This document shows, in pieces, positions 1 to 8,260 of a DNA stretch of 64,000 bases (position 1 is the stretch's first letter; every line of letters begins with the position of its first letter). A program made the translations under genes and the position numbers. The stretch comes from Verrucomicrobiaceae bacterium (GTDB lineage: Bacteria > Verrucomicrobiota > Verrucomicrobiia > Verrucomicrobiales > Verrucomicrobiaceae), in contig JADJPW010000002.1 of assembly GCA_016713035.1 (NCBI GenBank), positions 682,001 through 746,000 on the forward strand, given 5' to 3'. The notes under the pieces are model-generated. The model made no database searches, had not been told where the DNA came from, and saw only the letters and a list, made by a program, of their open reading frames with translations.

Positions 1-1398
1 GCATAGTTGGTGAAATTGGGCCGCGAGAGTTTCACAGGCCGCGCTGAACTCGGCGGGGGATTGTTTTTCGCACAGCGAGACATAGATGAGATGCACGCCT
101 GGATCAGACCACGGACGGAAGGTGCTTTTCACATAGGCCGCGTAATCGGGGAGAAGCTGGCCGTCCTGTAGGAAGAACTCACGGAACCAGTGGCGACCTT
201 CGGTGAAAACAAGAGGACTCTCATCGACGCTGGCGACTTCGATGCCGCGATACTTGAGGCAAACCTTCACCGTGTGATGACGATCTCGGCTGCTGGCTGC
301 ATAACATGCCAGCCCGATGTGCGCAGGCTGGTCACGCAGACGGACTTCGTAGCCGCTTTGGTTAATCGGCTTCGATTCGACGGTAGGCGGCGGTGCCCAG
401 GCCTGCTGCCCCAATGAAAGCAAGGTGGAGGCGAGGAAGGGCAGAACGAGTGCCGCGAAGAACGTAGCCTGCCCATCCAGCGTCAAAGCGTGTGCTTTGG
501 GATCCATTTCATCGCGCAGTGGCTTCTTGGCGAGCCTGGAAGTGCCCATATCCCCATTGGAGAGCCGAGCTGCGATAAGGCCGCCTCCAGCGAGCCACCA
601 TGCCCATGGTTGCATAGCGATGAGCGAATGCGTGCAAAGCACGCAAATGCCATGAAATAAGCGAATCTGGCGCAGATCGACAATCATCGGGCAGAGCAGT
701 AGCCATGGGAGCCAAAAGGACTCCATGCTGACCACGGCGATTGCCATGCCGCTGACCAACCAGAGATACAGCATCACTCGGGAGCATCTGCGCACTCGAC
801 AGAGTGATAGGCAAAGCACCGCAGCCAGCGTGATGAGTGTGGCATTCGGCGTGCCAGACATCGGCGCGAGTAGAGATACTACGGCGGCTGCGTGCAGGGT
901 TTCCATGATGCCAGTGGATTTCGGGCGGTGATCCCTCGGTGTGATGAAGGTCACAAAGGGCACTAGCCAAAGAAAACCGATGAAGTAATGCGTCTGCGGG
1001 CTCTCTACGCCAGGATAGGCCAGCGTCCGATAAGCGATGAGGGTGAGAACGCGCAGCACATTCGCCGCGAGCGCCGCCGGTATCATACTCATCACACGCA
1101 GCCAGAAGCGCCCTGCGTGCCTCTCATGTCTGTTCACCCAGACGGCGAGAGCCAGCAGGATCAGGAGCAAATTGATCCCTGCGCAATCACGCGTCCAAGG
1201 CACATGCAGACGGCCCACAGCCATCACTTCGCCACGATCTACGGCATCCACTCCGAGCCAGCGCAGCGAAGTCATCACCACTGGCCTGGTAAAGTCCACC
1301 AGCAGATCCTGGGACTGCGTAAAATGCACCGCCACAGCGATAATCGCCGCCGCAATGGCGGTGCGCAGCGTCTGAGATAGCAGTGGCGGCGTAGGCAT
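1..1398 (-). CDS. Exosortase (PEP-CTERM-type transpeptidase), 3' end outside window
   Basis: Multi-pass membrane cysteine protease/transpeptidase that would cleave C-terminal sorting tails of secreted proteins. Reading from the ATG at 1398 stays open to base 1, giving 466 visible residues. The expected triad is visible: Cys72 in TRDCAGINLLL, Arg116 in ANVLRVLTLI and His137 in QTHYFIGF, each beside a hydrophobic segment. After the last membrane segments comes a soluble domain (about residues 330-466) with HWFREFFLQDG and DPGVHLIYVS, reminiscent of the EpsI-type domain found with or fused to many exosortases. It starts 25 bases after the stop of a secreted protein with a sorting-like tail, so enzyme and candidate substrate share an operon. 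The family is clear from the triad; the exosortase subtype is not assigned. The C-terminus is not in the window. Confidence 0.88.
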   Translation of the reverse strand, partial: MPTPPLLSQTLRTAIAAAIIAVAVHFTQSQDLLVDFTRPVVMTSLRWLGVDAVDRGEVMAVGRLHVPWTRDCAGINLLLILLALAVWVNRHERHAGRFWLRVMSMIPAALAANVLRVLTLIAYRTLAYPGVESPQTHYFIGFLWLVPFVTFITPRDHRPKSTGIMETLHAAAVVSLLAPMSGTPNATLITLAAVLCLSLCRVRRCSRVMLYLWLVSGMAIAVVSMESFWLPWLLLCPMIVDLRQIRLFHGICVLCTHSLIAMQPWAWWLAGGGLIAARLSNGDMGTSRLAKKPLRDEMDPKAHALTLDGQATFFAALVLPFLASTLLSLGQQAWAPPPTVESKPINQSGYEVRLRDQPAHIGLACYAASSRDRHHTVKVCLKYRGIEVASVDESPLVFTEGRHWFREFFLQDGQLLPDYAAYVKSTFRPWSDPGVHLIYVSLCEKQSPAEFSAACETLAAQFHQLC

Positions 1399-1423
1399 GG
1401 TGAGCGGGCTTGATGCACATGAC

Positions 1424-2257
1424 TCAGGCCATCCTCGGCGTTAGTTTGGAGCGACGCGCAGTGACGACTACGGCGAAGGCTGCGAGCAGTATCCATGGCG
1501 GTGCAGGCGCACCAGGGATAGCGCCCACGGAGGATTCGTTGAGACTCCAGCGGGATCCTTCGAGTGAAGAGGAGGTCACACTGGTCGTTGTGGTGCCAGA
1601 GACGACCGCCACAGGCACTCCTGGCAGGGCACCATCCGTCAAAGGGTTCCATGCGGCGACACGCGTGGTGTAGTTATCCGATTCAAATCCAGAGGTGCCA
1701 TTGTTGGTAAAGACGATGCGATCCCAGGTGGTGTTTTCATCGGCAAAGAAGTTGATGAACCCGTAGGGCTCATGGCTGTTGATGGTTCGATTGCGCGGAT
1801 TTCCGTCGTAGGTAGAGGGTAGCGGGTCCATAAGGGTGGACGTGACAAAGCGGCCAACCAGCGTGCTGCCATTGTAAAACTCCAGCACGTTCTTGGCATC
1901 ACCCGCAGACCACCATAGACCAAAGTAGGCTGACTGGTTACTGAGGTTTAGGGTGCTGGATAGAACTCCAGAACCAGCGCCTTGCACAGAATAGCGTGTG
2001 CCGTTCGGATTCAGTGCATCTGCGGCACCACCGTAAGCATCAGCATTCTTGACATAGAGCTGATCAAAGGTGCCCACGCCACTCCAATTCACATTGGTGC
2101 TTTTGCCTGTAGTGATCGAGTTAAAATCGAAGACTTGGGTTCCAGAGAGTGTGGATACATAGGTATTCGGGTCTTCAGCATAGCTGATGATCATGCCAGC
2201 CCGTGATGCCTGTGTCAGGGCGGCAAGAGTGATGATGGAGCAGATGATTTTTTTCAT
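1424..2257 (-). CDS. Secreted protein with PAPPW-type C-terminal sorting signal (candidate exosortase substrate)
   Basis: A 277-residue protein starting MKKIICSIITLAALTQASRA, a typical signal peptide. The body is rich in Gly, Ser, Thr and Asn (for example NVLEFYNGSTLVGRF) and resembles the beta-sandwich bodies of PEP-CTERM proteins. The C-terminus has the tripartite sorting plan: IPGAPAPPW at about residues 247-255, a hydrophobic stretch ILLAAFAVVV, then a basic end ARRSKLTPRMA. The motif is not the canonical V-P-E-P. The gene immediately precedes the exosortase, which makes it the natural substrate. An in-frame start further upstream (2518) is unlikely because the signal peptide begins at 2257 and dyad element 2296-2311 lies 39 bp before this ATG. 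Function of the mature protein is unknown. Confidence 0.82.
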   Translation of the reverse strand: MKKIICSIITLAALTQASRAGMIISYAEDPNTYVSTLSGTQVFDFNSITTGKSTNVNWSGVGTFDQLYVKNADAYGGAADALNPNGTRYSVQGAGSGVLSSTLNLSNQSAYFGLWWSAGDAKNVLEFYNGSTLVGRFVTSTLMDPLPSTYDGNPRNRTINSHEPYGFINFFADENTTWDRIVFTNNGTSGFESDNYTTRVAAWNPLTDGALPGVPVAVVSGTTTTSVTSSSLEGSRWSLNESSVGAIPGAPAPPWILLAAFAVVVTARRSKLTPRMA

Positions 2258-2295
2258 GGGTCCTGATGGTGCTCCATGTGATTTAGGAGAACCAT

Positions 2296-2311
2296 CCCCG
2301 CAGATGAGGGG
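2296..2311 (-). promoter_or_regulatory. Dyad element copy 1 (CCCCGCAGATGAGGGG)
   Basis: Near-perfect inverted repeat, half-sites CCCCGCA and TGAGGGG separated by two bases. Its left edge is 39 bp from the ATG at 2257; its right edge is 26 bp from the divergent polymerase start at 2337, so it could serve both directions. One of nine related copies in this locus. Confidence 0.7.
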
Positions 2312-2336
2312 AATGTGTCTCCAGCTTAGCCATGGC

Positions 2337-3731
2337 ATGATGATGGCCGTGAACGACCTGATCAAACTCCTCATCGCATTCCTGCTGTACGGCGGCCTCG
2401 CGCCGCTGCTAGGCATTCTGCTGGCCACGCGTCGTTCTTGGCAGCGGGCTTTATTTGGAGTGCTGATGTTTATGCCATCCCTTCCACCGGGGCGTTTCAC
2501 TTTCATGCTAGGAAGCATCAGCTCCTATCGCGGCCATGTGAAAGGATTTGAAGTATCACTCATGGAGGTCTTTTCCCTCGCTCTAGTCATCGCGGTGCTA
2601 ATGGGGCCGCGTGATCCGCTGATGTCGCGCCGTGCCAAACTGCCTCCCGGAGCACTCATCTACCTTGGCTGGGCTTTTGCGGGCGTGCTCTCCATCTTGA
2701 ACGCATGGGAGCCGACGTATGTGCTGATGGCATTTACGCGTGTCGTAAAGAGCTCCCTCATCTTTGCTGCTGCGGCGCTATTTCTGCGCGATGAAAAAGA
2801 TCTCCGTGCAGCTATCGTAGGACTCGCCGTCAGCTTAATCCTGCAAGCCGGGATATGCCTTAAAATGCGCTACATTGATGGCTCCTTCCAGGTTCAGGGT
2901 TGGTTTGAGCATCAGAATCCCATGGCCATGTGGGCCTACATGAGTGCCTGTGTGGTATTTGCTGTCGCGATGCATCGGGGCACCCAAAAGTGGCTACTGT
3001 GGCTCTGTTTGGCTGCTTTTGGTGGTGCTGGCATTTGTGTGCTGCTTTCTGTTTCACGAGCTGCTTTGGCCGCATACACCATCGGTGCAGGTTTGGTGCT
3101 CTGTATGGCATGGATTCGCGGACCTGGCCGTAGAACGATGCTAATCTCGATCTTGGGAGCGATCGGTGCAGTGATGGTGATGATTTTCGCGATGGACTCG
3201 CTAAACTCACGACTTCACGAGGTCACTTTGAGCAAAGAGCAATATACCGAAGACTTGCGCCCCGTGCTGAATCGTCAATCGAAAGCAATTCTCAATGACT
3301 ACCCGCTAATGGGTATTGGTTGGAATAATTTCGGCATCGCAAATAGCCGACCATTCGGCTTTAAATACAGCGAGGTGCTGGAGGAGTGGGATCGTGAACG
3401 CGGTTTCACCATCATTGACCAAAACTACTGGAGGAATCCTCTGACGGAGAGCCTCTACTGGCTCATTCTTTCTGAGAACGGATGGATCGGCTGGTGCTTT
3501 TTTATTCTGTTTGAAGCCACCACCCTTTGGTATGGCATTCGCGCTATTCGTTCTGGTGGGAAAAGCCTGATGGGTTACATCGCTTTCGGCATCTTCGTCT
3601 CCCTGGCGATCTGTTATCCGCATGGTTTGGTGGAGCGCATCTTGACGCAGACAAAGAACCTCTCGCACTGGCTTCTGCTGGCCGGAATGCTTTCGGGTAT
3701 GGAGCTGAATCGCCGGGCGAAGGAGGCGTAG
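2337..3731 (+). CDS. O-antigen ligase / Wzy-like polysaccharide polymerase
   Basis: A 464-residue polytopic membrane protein with about ten or more hydrophobic segments and the Wzy_C-type motif YPLMGIGWNNF followed by a large extracytoplasmic loop. This family polymerises or ligates lipid-linked repeat units on the periplasmic side of the inner membrane and is a standard member of exosortase-linked polysaccharide loci. Three consecutive ATGs (2337, 2340, 2343) precede the first membrane segment and any could be used; no clear ribosome binding site is visible. It is the only plus-strand gene of the locus, divergent from the exosortase-substrate operon and convergent with the acyltransferase gene. 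Polymerase versus ligase cannot be told from the sequence alone. Confidence 0.85.
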   Translation: MMMAVNDLIKLLIAFLLYGGLAPLLGILLATRRSWQRALFGVLMFMPSLPPGRFTFMLGSISSYRGHVKGFEVSLMEVFSLALVIAVLMGPRDPLMSRRAKLPPGALIYLGWAFAGVLSILNAWEPTYVLMAFTRVVKSSLIFAAAALFLRDEKDLRAAIVGLAVSLILQAGICLKMRYIDGSFQVQGWFEHQNPMAMWAYMSACVVFAVAMHRGTQKWLLWLCLAAFGGAGICVLLSVSRAALAAYTIGAGLVLCMAWIRGPGRRTMLISILGAIGAVMVMIFAMDSLNSRLHEVTLSKEQYTEDLRPVLNRQSKAILNDYPLMGIGWNNFGIANSRPFGFKYSEVLEEWDRERGFTIIDQNYWRNPLTESLYWLILSENGWIGWCFFILFEATTLWYGIRAIRSGGKSLMGYIAFGIFVSLAICYPHGLVERILTQTKNLSHWLLLAGMLSGMELNRRAKEA

Positions 3732-3756
3732 TGAGGCGATCTCGTGCCGAAAGCTG

Positions 3757-4830
3757 CTATTTTGCGGCAAAGCGCTTTTTCAGCTTGGCGCAGGGCTTTT
3801 CGATGAAGGTGTGCATCAGCCACGCGAGTGCTATTGAGAGGAAAAATGCCACAATGCCCTGCCACAGCTTTGAAGTGGACAGATGCGCATGAACGAGTGC
3901 GATGACTATCGAGTGAACCAGATAAAACGCATAGGAGAGCACGCCCAGTTGGCGCACCCAGGACCAATTGAGGAAACGAAACGGTAACCAGTCGGCATAA
4001 CGAATCACCGCGATGAAAATCGGCATCAACGCTAGGCCTTGAATCGTGTAGCGCCAGGGTTCACGGAATACGACGTCACGCAGGACGAAGCTCAGGAGCA
4101 AGGTCATCACACTCAGCGGTAAGAGAAGCCACAAAATGAGCCGACGATGGCTGCTATCTGCATCAAGCGCTGGATTTCCGAATACGGCCAGAGCACAGCC
4201 AAAAAGCAGACCATCGAGGCGGGTATCGGTGCCGTGGCAGGTGCGGGGGTGGTGAGAGCTGCCACTGTGCGCATCTATGACATGCCAGCCATGCACCAGC
4301 AGCATTCGCCACGCGAGCACCAGGCCACAGAGGAACAAAAGTGCCACGAACTGATGTTTGCGATCTGGTAGTACACGGCGCAGTCCCAGATAAACGAGCG
4401 GGAATAGTAGATAGAAATGCTCTTCGACGGCCAACGACCACATCACCTCCGTGCCTGCGGGCTGTAGGCCGCCCTGAATCTCCCAGTAGTTGGAAACAAA
4501 GCCTGCCTGCGCTGCCATGGCTGCCCACGAGAATCCCCCATGGGTCCATGCATTCGCACTCAGAAGGGCGATGACGGCGAGCACGAGATAAAAGGGAGGG
4601 GAAATGCGCAGGGCTCGGCGCATGTAGAAATCACGCAGATGAACCGTCCCAGTGCGTTCACACTCCATCCGCATGAGTGTGGTGATGAGATACCCGCTAA
4701 GGAAGAAGAAAATGGTCACTCCAAACAGTCCCGGCACGATGTGCGAAAGCCCGGCATGACTGAGAAAGACGATGAATATCGCGACCGCTCGCAGACCGTC
4801 GAGTGAAGGGATGTGGAAGGGTTTCGTCAT
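3757..4830 (-). CDS. Acyltransferase 3 family membrane protein (OafA/YrhL-like)
   Basis: A 357-residue polytopic membrane protein beginning MTKPFHIPSLDGLRAVAI, the hallmark N-terminus of acyltransferase-3 enzymes, followed by FLSHAG (catalytic-region His), R-R-A-L-R-I and WSLAVEEHFYLLFP. Such enzymes O-acylate (usually O-acetylate) sugars of surface polysaccharides. The start at 4830 is chosen because the family N-terminal motif begins there; in-frame codons further upstream add an unrelated leader and overlap the preceding glycosyltransferase gene. It lies 28 bases downstream of that gene, likely at the end of the operon running from 7344. The substrate sugar is unknown; decoration of the polymer made by this locus is inferred. 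Confidence 0.88.
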   Translation of the reverse strand: MTKPFHIPSLDGLRAVAIFIVFLSHAGLSHIVPGLFGVTIFFFLSGYLITTLMRMECERTGTVHLRDFYMRRALRISPPFYLVLAVIALLSANAWTHGGFSWAAMAAQAGFVSNYWEIQGGLQPAGTEVMWSLAVEEHFYLLFPLVYLGLRRVLPDRKHQFVALLFLCGLVLAWRMLLVHGWHVIDAHSGSSHHPRTCHGTDTRLDGLLFGCALAVFGNPALDADSSHRRLILWLLLPLSVMTLLLSFVLRDVVFREPWRYTIQGLALMPIFIAVIRYADWLPFRFLNWSWVRQLGVLSYAFYLVHSIVIALVHAHLSTSKLWQGIVAFFLSIALAWLMHTFIEKPCAKLKKRFAAK

Positions 4831-4858
4831 GGAAGAAACGAGGCTCTTCAGAGATGAG

Positions 4859-6283
4859 CTACTGCTGCCCCATCGGGCTGCCCCAGTCGGGTTTGGCTTC
4901 ACGGCGACCGAGAAGCCAGTCATAGACTTGGGTGATTTGCTTCGCCTTAGCCTCCCAGGTGTAAAACTCGCTCACATGCTGCTGCGCTCGTTTACCAGCC
5001 TCGGCGAGGGTTTCCCGATCTGAAGAAACGGTGATCAATAGCTCGCGAAGTCGGCTCACGATGTCCTCACGCGTGCTCATGGGTAGCACAAAGCCAGTTC
5101 CGGGAGGCACGAGCTCGGGTGGGCCGCCATGATTCAGCACTACGGGCGGGATGCCGAGTGCCATGGCCTCCAAAACCGCCCCGCCGCCGAACTCGCGGAT
5201 GCTAGGGAAGACGAAGAGATCACTTTGGCGCAGTCGTTCACCGAGCTTGGCATGATCGATCCAGCCGTCCATGCGCACAGCGCCCATGAGGCCGTCCTTT
5301 TCGATCATGCTCTGCAATCGAGCCCGCTCGGGTCCATCACCGATGATGTCGAGCGTGGCACCGCCTGTGCGCAGGAGCGGAGCTGCGGCCTCCAGCAGCA
5401 TATCGACACCTTTCAGCGCTACCAGCCTTCCGACGAAAGAGAGGCGCAGTGGCTCATCAGGTGCCGAATGTGGTTCTGTGCGCGGTGTGAGTGGAAATTT
5501 CGCCAAGTCGATCGCATTCTCTGGAATGAAGACGCAGCGGTTCTGAGTCGATTTCGGCATCTCTTTGAAAGTGGTGCGCGACGCCGTCAAAATGGCGCTA
5601 GCACACTCGCGTGAAGATTTGAGGCCAGGAGTGAACTTATAGAGGCTGCGCAGCATGCCTGCGGCATCACGCTCATTGTGGCGAAGCTCTTTGAAGCCCT
5701 TTGGCCAAGGCACGCCGCCGTTTAGCGGGCCGAGCACGAATGGGATGCCGATTTTCTTCAGCTTTGGTGCGATCCAGCTCGGCGTCGTAGGCGAGAGCGG
5801 CAGCACGCGATGGACGATGTCGAATTCGCCCGCTTTGAGGCGTGGGCCGAAGGCCTTCCACAGTTTTCGCTCAAAGAAGGGATACACGAGGTTCGAGAGC
5901 ATGGCATAGAGGCTCCAACTGAAGCTCCCTTTGCTGCTGAGTTTGTTCGTGAGGCTCCAAGAGAGGTGCTGGAGGCGGCGATTGTTGATGGCGGTGAAGT
6001 CTTTGCCCTCGATCAGTCCAGCGCGGAGAAAATCATCACGGTTTCGCCATTCGGTGACGATGTGAGCATCCACTTCTGCGGCGATGGCTCGCGTGCATGA
6101 CCAGCCGACGAGCGCCGCGCTGGTGAGGGATGGATTAGCGGCCTCCGCGATGATGAGGACGCGGGTAGGCCTTGTGGCTTGGCTTTGATGCGCTCCTGCA
6201 CGTTCGACTCTCTTGGGTAGCTGAGTGATTTCGTTCTCTGGCATGAAATGCCGAGCTACGGGCGAGAGAGCGCTGGCGTTCAT
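4859..6283 (-). CDS. GT4 family glycosyltransferase
   Basis: A 474-residue predicted cytoplasmic glycosyltransferase with the GT-B fold. The C-terminal nucleotide-sugar half shows LSFVGRLVALKGVDMLLEAA, IIGDGPERARL and the EX7E-type segment EFGGGAVLEAMALGIPPVVL near residue 370. About 40 residues of non-conserved leader precede RVLIIAEAANPS, so the true start may be slightly downstream. Its ATG overlaps the stop of the upstream OPX gene by four bases (ATGA), indicating translational coupling. It probably adds one sugar to the lipid-linked repeat unit; donor and linkage cannot be read from the sequence. Confidence 0.88.
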   Translation of the reverse strand: MNASALSPVARHFMPENEITQLPKRVERAGAHQSQATRPTRVLIIAEAANPSLTSAALVGWSCTRAIAAEVDAHIVTEWRNRDDFLRAGLIEGKDFTAINNRRLQHLSWSLTNKLSSKGSFSWSLYAMLSNLVYPFFERKLWKAFGPRLKAGEFDIVHRVLPLSPTTPSWIAPKLKKIGIPFVLGPLNGGVPWPKGFKELRHNERDAAGMLRSLYKFTPGLKSSRECASAILTASRTTFKEMPKSTQNRCVFIPENAIDLAKFPLTPRTEPHSAPDEPLRLSFVGRLVALKGVDMLLEAAAPLLRTGGATLDIIGDGPERARLQSMIEKDGLMGAVRMDGWIDHAKLGERLRQSDLFVFPSIREFGGGAVLEAMALGIPPVVLNHGGPPELVPPGTGFVLPMSTREDIVSRLRELLITVSSDRETLAEAGKRAQQHVSEFYTWEAKAKQITQVYDWLLGRREAKPDWGSPMGQQ

Positions 6284-7344
6284 GGGTTCGAGCCTCCGAT
6301 GTTGATGTTCACACCAATGCCTGCGCCGCCAGGAGCCCCCGCGTTGGAGCCTTCATTGGCAGCGACGAGACGAGTAAACGTATTCACCGCATCACGAGCT
6401 AGGATACTGGGAGAGACGGAGCCTGGACCGGGCACATAAACGATGTCTCCAGGCTCCAGACGCACATTGGTGGTTTTGCCATTCATGATGTTGAGGGCAT
6501 TCACCGTGGCGATTTTCGGATCGGTGAGCGAACCACGGATGATGGAGACATGCGTGAGATCAGCGCCGGGTGTGAGACCTAGGCCGCGTCCGATGGCCGC
6601 CAAGAGGTTCATATCGTTCATAAAGCCGACGGGTCGCGGTTCGGTCACGGCGCCGAGCACATACACTTCATTGGTGAGTGAGGATGGTAGATAAAGGTAA
6701 TCGTTCGGCTCCAGATAGATGTTCTGCGACATATCGCCCTCGCGGATGAGCTTTTCGAAATCGACGGGCAGCGTGCGTCCACCACGAATCATGAAACTGT
6801 GCTTCAGATCCGCTAGTTCCTCGGTCGTGCCGGTGAAACGAGAGGTGAATAGCCCACCCGCCTGCGAGACGGCATCTAGCACACGCATGGGCTGCTTGAT
6901 GGGATAGATGCCAGGGGCATTGAGTCGGCCGAGCACCCAGACTCGCTGGCTCATGGCCTCTCGCAGCGTCACGGCGACCTGGGGTTGCTTGTAATACTTC
7001 GTCAGCGCGGCTTCCATTTCGGTTTGAAGCTGCTGCGTGGTTTTTCCAGCCACGTCGATGCCGGGCAAGAGGTCGAAATAGACCTTTGCGTCCGGTGTGA
7101 CGAAGGTCTCCGTGCGGGTGCCTGTTTCGCCCATGATTTCCATCTCCAACTTGTCACCTGGGCCCAGCGTGTAGGCATGGGTGGGCTTTTGCAGCCACTG
7201 TGGATTGATAGGTTCCTTGGCGACGGCGGATTCGAAATCGGGCGAAGCAACGGTCGCTGGAGAATCGCCGCGTGCATCAAAGCTCGGGCCTTTTTGGATG
7301 GCCGTGCAGGCGGTGAGGAAGAGGAGTGGAAGCAGTCGTTTCAT
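6280..7344 (-). CDS. Polysaccharide export outer-membrane lipoprotein (OPX/Wza-like, SLBB domains)
   Basis: A 354-residue lipoprotein: signal MKRLLPLLFLTAC with lipobox Cys13. The mature part starts with the Poly_export domain (YTLGPGDKLEMEIMGE and the ATLTKYYKQPQVAVTL-type strand), followed by two SLBB-like units (VWVLGRLNAPGIYPI; VYVLGAVTEPRPVGF). This family forms the outer-membrane exit for polysaccharides. It is the first gene of its operon and its start lies 39 bp from a dyad element. A second OPX-like sequence exists nearby as part of a large fusion (8261-11236), so the locus encodes two export-type proteins. The C-terminal membrane-spanning helix of E. coli Wza is not obvious here. 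Confidence 0.92.
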   Translation of the reverse strand: MKRLLPLLFLTACTAIQKGPSFDARGDSPATVASPDFESAVAKEPINPQWLQKPTHAYTLGPGDKLEMEIMGETGTRTETFVTPDAKVYFDLLPGIDVAGKTTQQLQTEMEAALTKYYKQPQVAVTLREAMSQRVWVLGRLNAPGIYPIKQPMRVLDAVSQAGGLFTSRFTGTTEELADLKHSFMIRGGRTLPVDFEKLIREGDMSQNIYLEPNDYLYLPSSLTNEVYVLGAVTEPRPVGFMNDMNLLAAIGRGLGLTPGADLTHVSIIRGSLTDPKIATVNALNIMNGKTTNVRLEPGDIVYVPGPGSVSPSILARDAVNTFTRLVAANEGSNAGAPGGAGIGVNINIGGSNP

Positions 7345-7382
7345 GACGCGGGAGGTTCGGCGTCATGGGGTGGATCAACAAT

Positions 7383-7398
7383 CCCCACAGGTGGGTGG
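7383..7398 (-). promoter_or_regulatory. Dyad element copy 2 (CCCCACAGGTGGGTGG)
   Basis: Member of the nine-copy family; left edge exactly 39 bp upstream of the ATG at 7344. Identical over 16 bp to the copy at 28675. Confidence 0.72.
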
Positions 7399-7436
7399 TT
7401 GAGGATGGAGCTTGGCTATCCAAAGTCGCGAATCGT

Positions 7437-8126
7437 TCAGCCTTGATGCTCGAGATACTTGATCACAGCTTCAGTGCGGGAGCGCACATGGAGCTTGGAA
7501 TAGACCGCCTTGAGGTAGTCACGCACAGTCTCGTAGCTGATACCGAGATCATAGCCCACCTCCTTTGGCACCATGCCCTGTGCCAGGCGCTCTAGGATCT
7601 GGCTTTCGCGTGGTGTGAGACCGGGAATCTCTTTCTTTTGGGGCGCAGCAGGCTCCTGGAAGGATTTGATGAGTAGTCGTGCAATGTCTGGACTGAGGGG
7701 GGAGCCACCTTCACTGGCTTGGCGGATGCCTGCGGCGATTTCGTTCGGTTTAGCCGTTTTGAGCAGGTAGCCGTTGGCACCCGCTCGGAGGGCGGCAAAG
7801 ACCTTCTCGGGATCATCGTGGATCGTGAGGACGACAAAGGCGGTGTTTGCAAGGCGCGGCGAAAGCTGGCGAATGAGCTCCATTCCCGATACCTTTGGGA
7901 GCTCGAGATCGACGACGACGACGTGGGGCTTGCTTTCGATGATGGGTTTTACCGCTTCTTCGGCCGTTTCCCAGGCTCCGACGAACTCAAACCCATTCGC
8001 AGGCTTTTCGATGAGCTTTTTCATGAAGAGCCGAAGCGTCGCGTCGTCTTCCACGACGGCAATTCGTAGGGTCTTGAGGGCGGGGGGGGCGCTGGCGGGC
8101 TCGGACATGCCGGAAACTAACGGCAT
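7437..8126 (-). CDS. LuxR/NarL-type response regulator
   Basis: A two-domain DNA-binding response regulator of about 229 residues. The receiver has the acidic pair VVEDD, the phospho-acceptor region VVVDLELPKVSG, the T/S switch VVLTIHDD and the Lys of YLLKTAKP. The C-terminal HTH begins LTPRESQILERLAQG and ends YLKAVYSKLHVRSRTEAV, the LuxR/GerE pattern. Two starts are plausible (8126 and 8108); 8126 puts the dyad element at the same 39-bp distance seen in four other units and is preferred. No histidine kinase is adjacent. As the only DNA-binding regulator seen in the polysaccharide locus it is the obvious, untested candidate to bind the dyads, including the one before its own gene. Confidence 0.9.
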   Translation of the reverse strand: MPLVSGMSEPASAPPALKTLRIAVVEDDATLRLFMKKLIEKPANGFEFVGAWETAEEAVKPIIESKPHVVVVDLELPKVSGMELIRQLSPRLANTAFVVLTIHDDPEKVFAALRAGANGYLLKTAKPNEIAAGIRQASEGGSPLSPDIARLLIKSFQEPAAPQKKEIPGLTPRESQILERLAQGMVPKEVGYDLGISYETVRDYLKAVYSKLHVRSRTEAVIKYLEHQG

Positions 8127-8164
8127 GGGTGGTCGTTTGGACAAGAGCTTTTTTAGTAGCCACC

Positions 8165-8180
8165 CTCCCCAGGCGTGAGG
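8165..8180 (-). promoter_or_regulatory. Dyad element copy 3, divergent (CTCCCCAGGCGTGAGG)
   Basis: The weakest match of the family, flanked by an additional CCACC/GGTGG pair. Left edge 39 bp upstream of the ATG at 8126, in front of the response-regulator gene; possible autoregulation. Confidence 0.5.
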
Positions 8181-8260
8181 TGGCTCCCCTGGTCGTACAT
8201 TCACGCACGGGGCCATTTACGGGAACTGGCCATGGGCACTCAAGGCCTCGAAAAGCCGGG

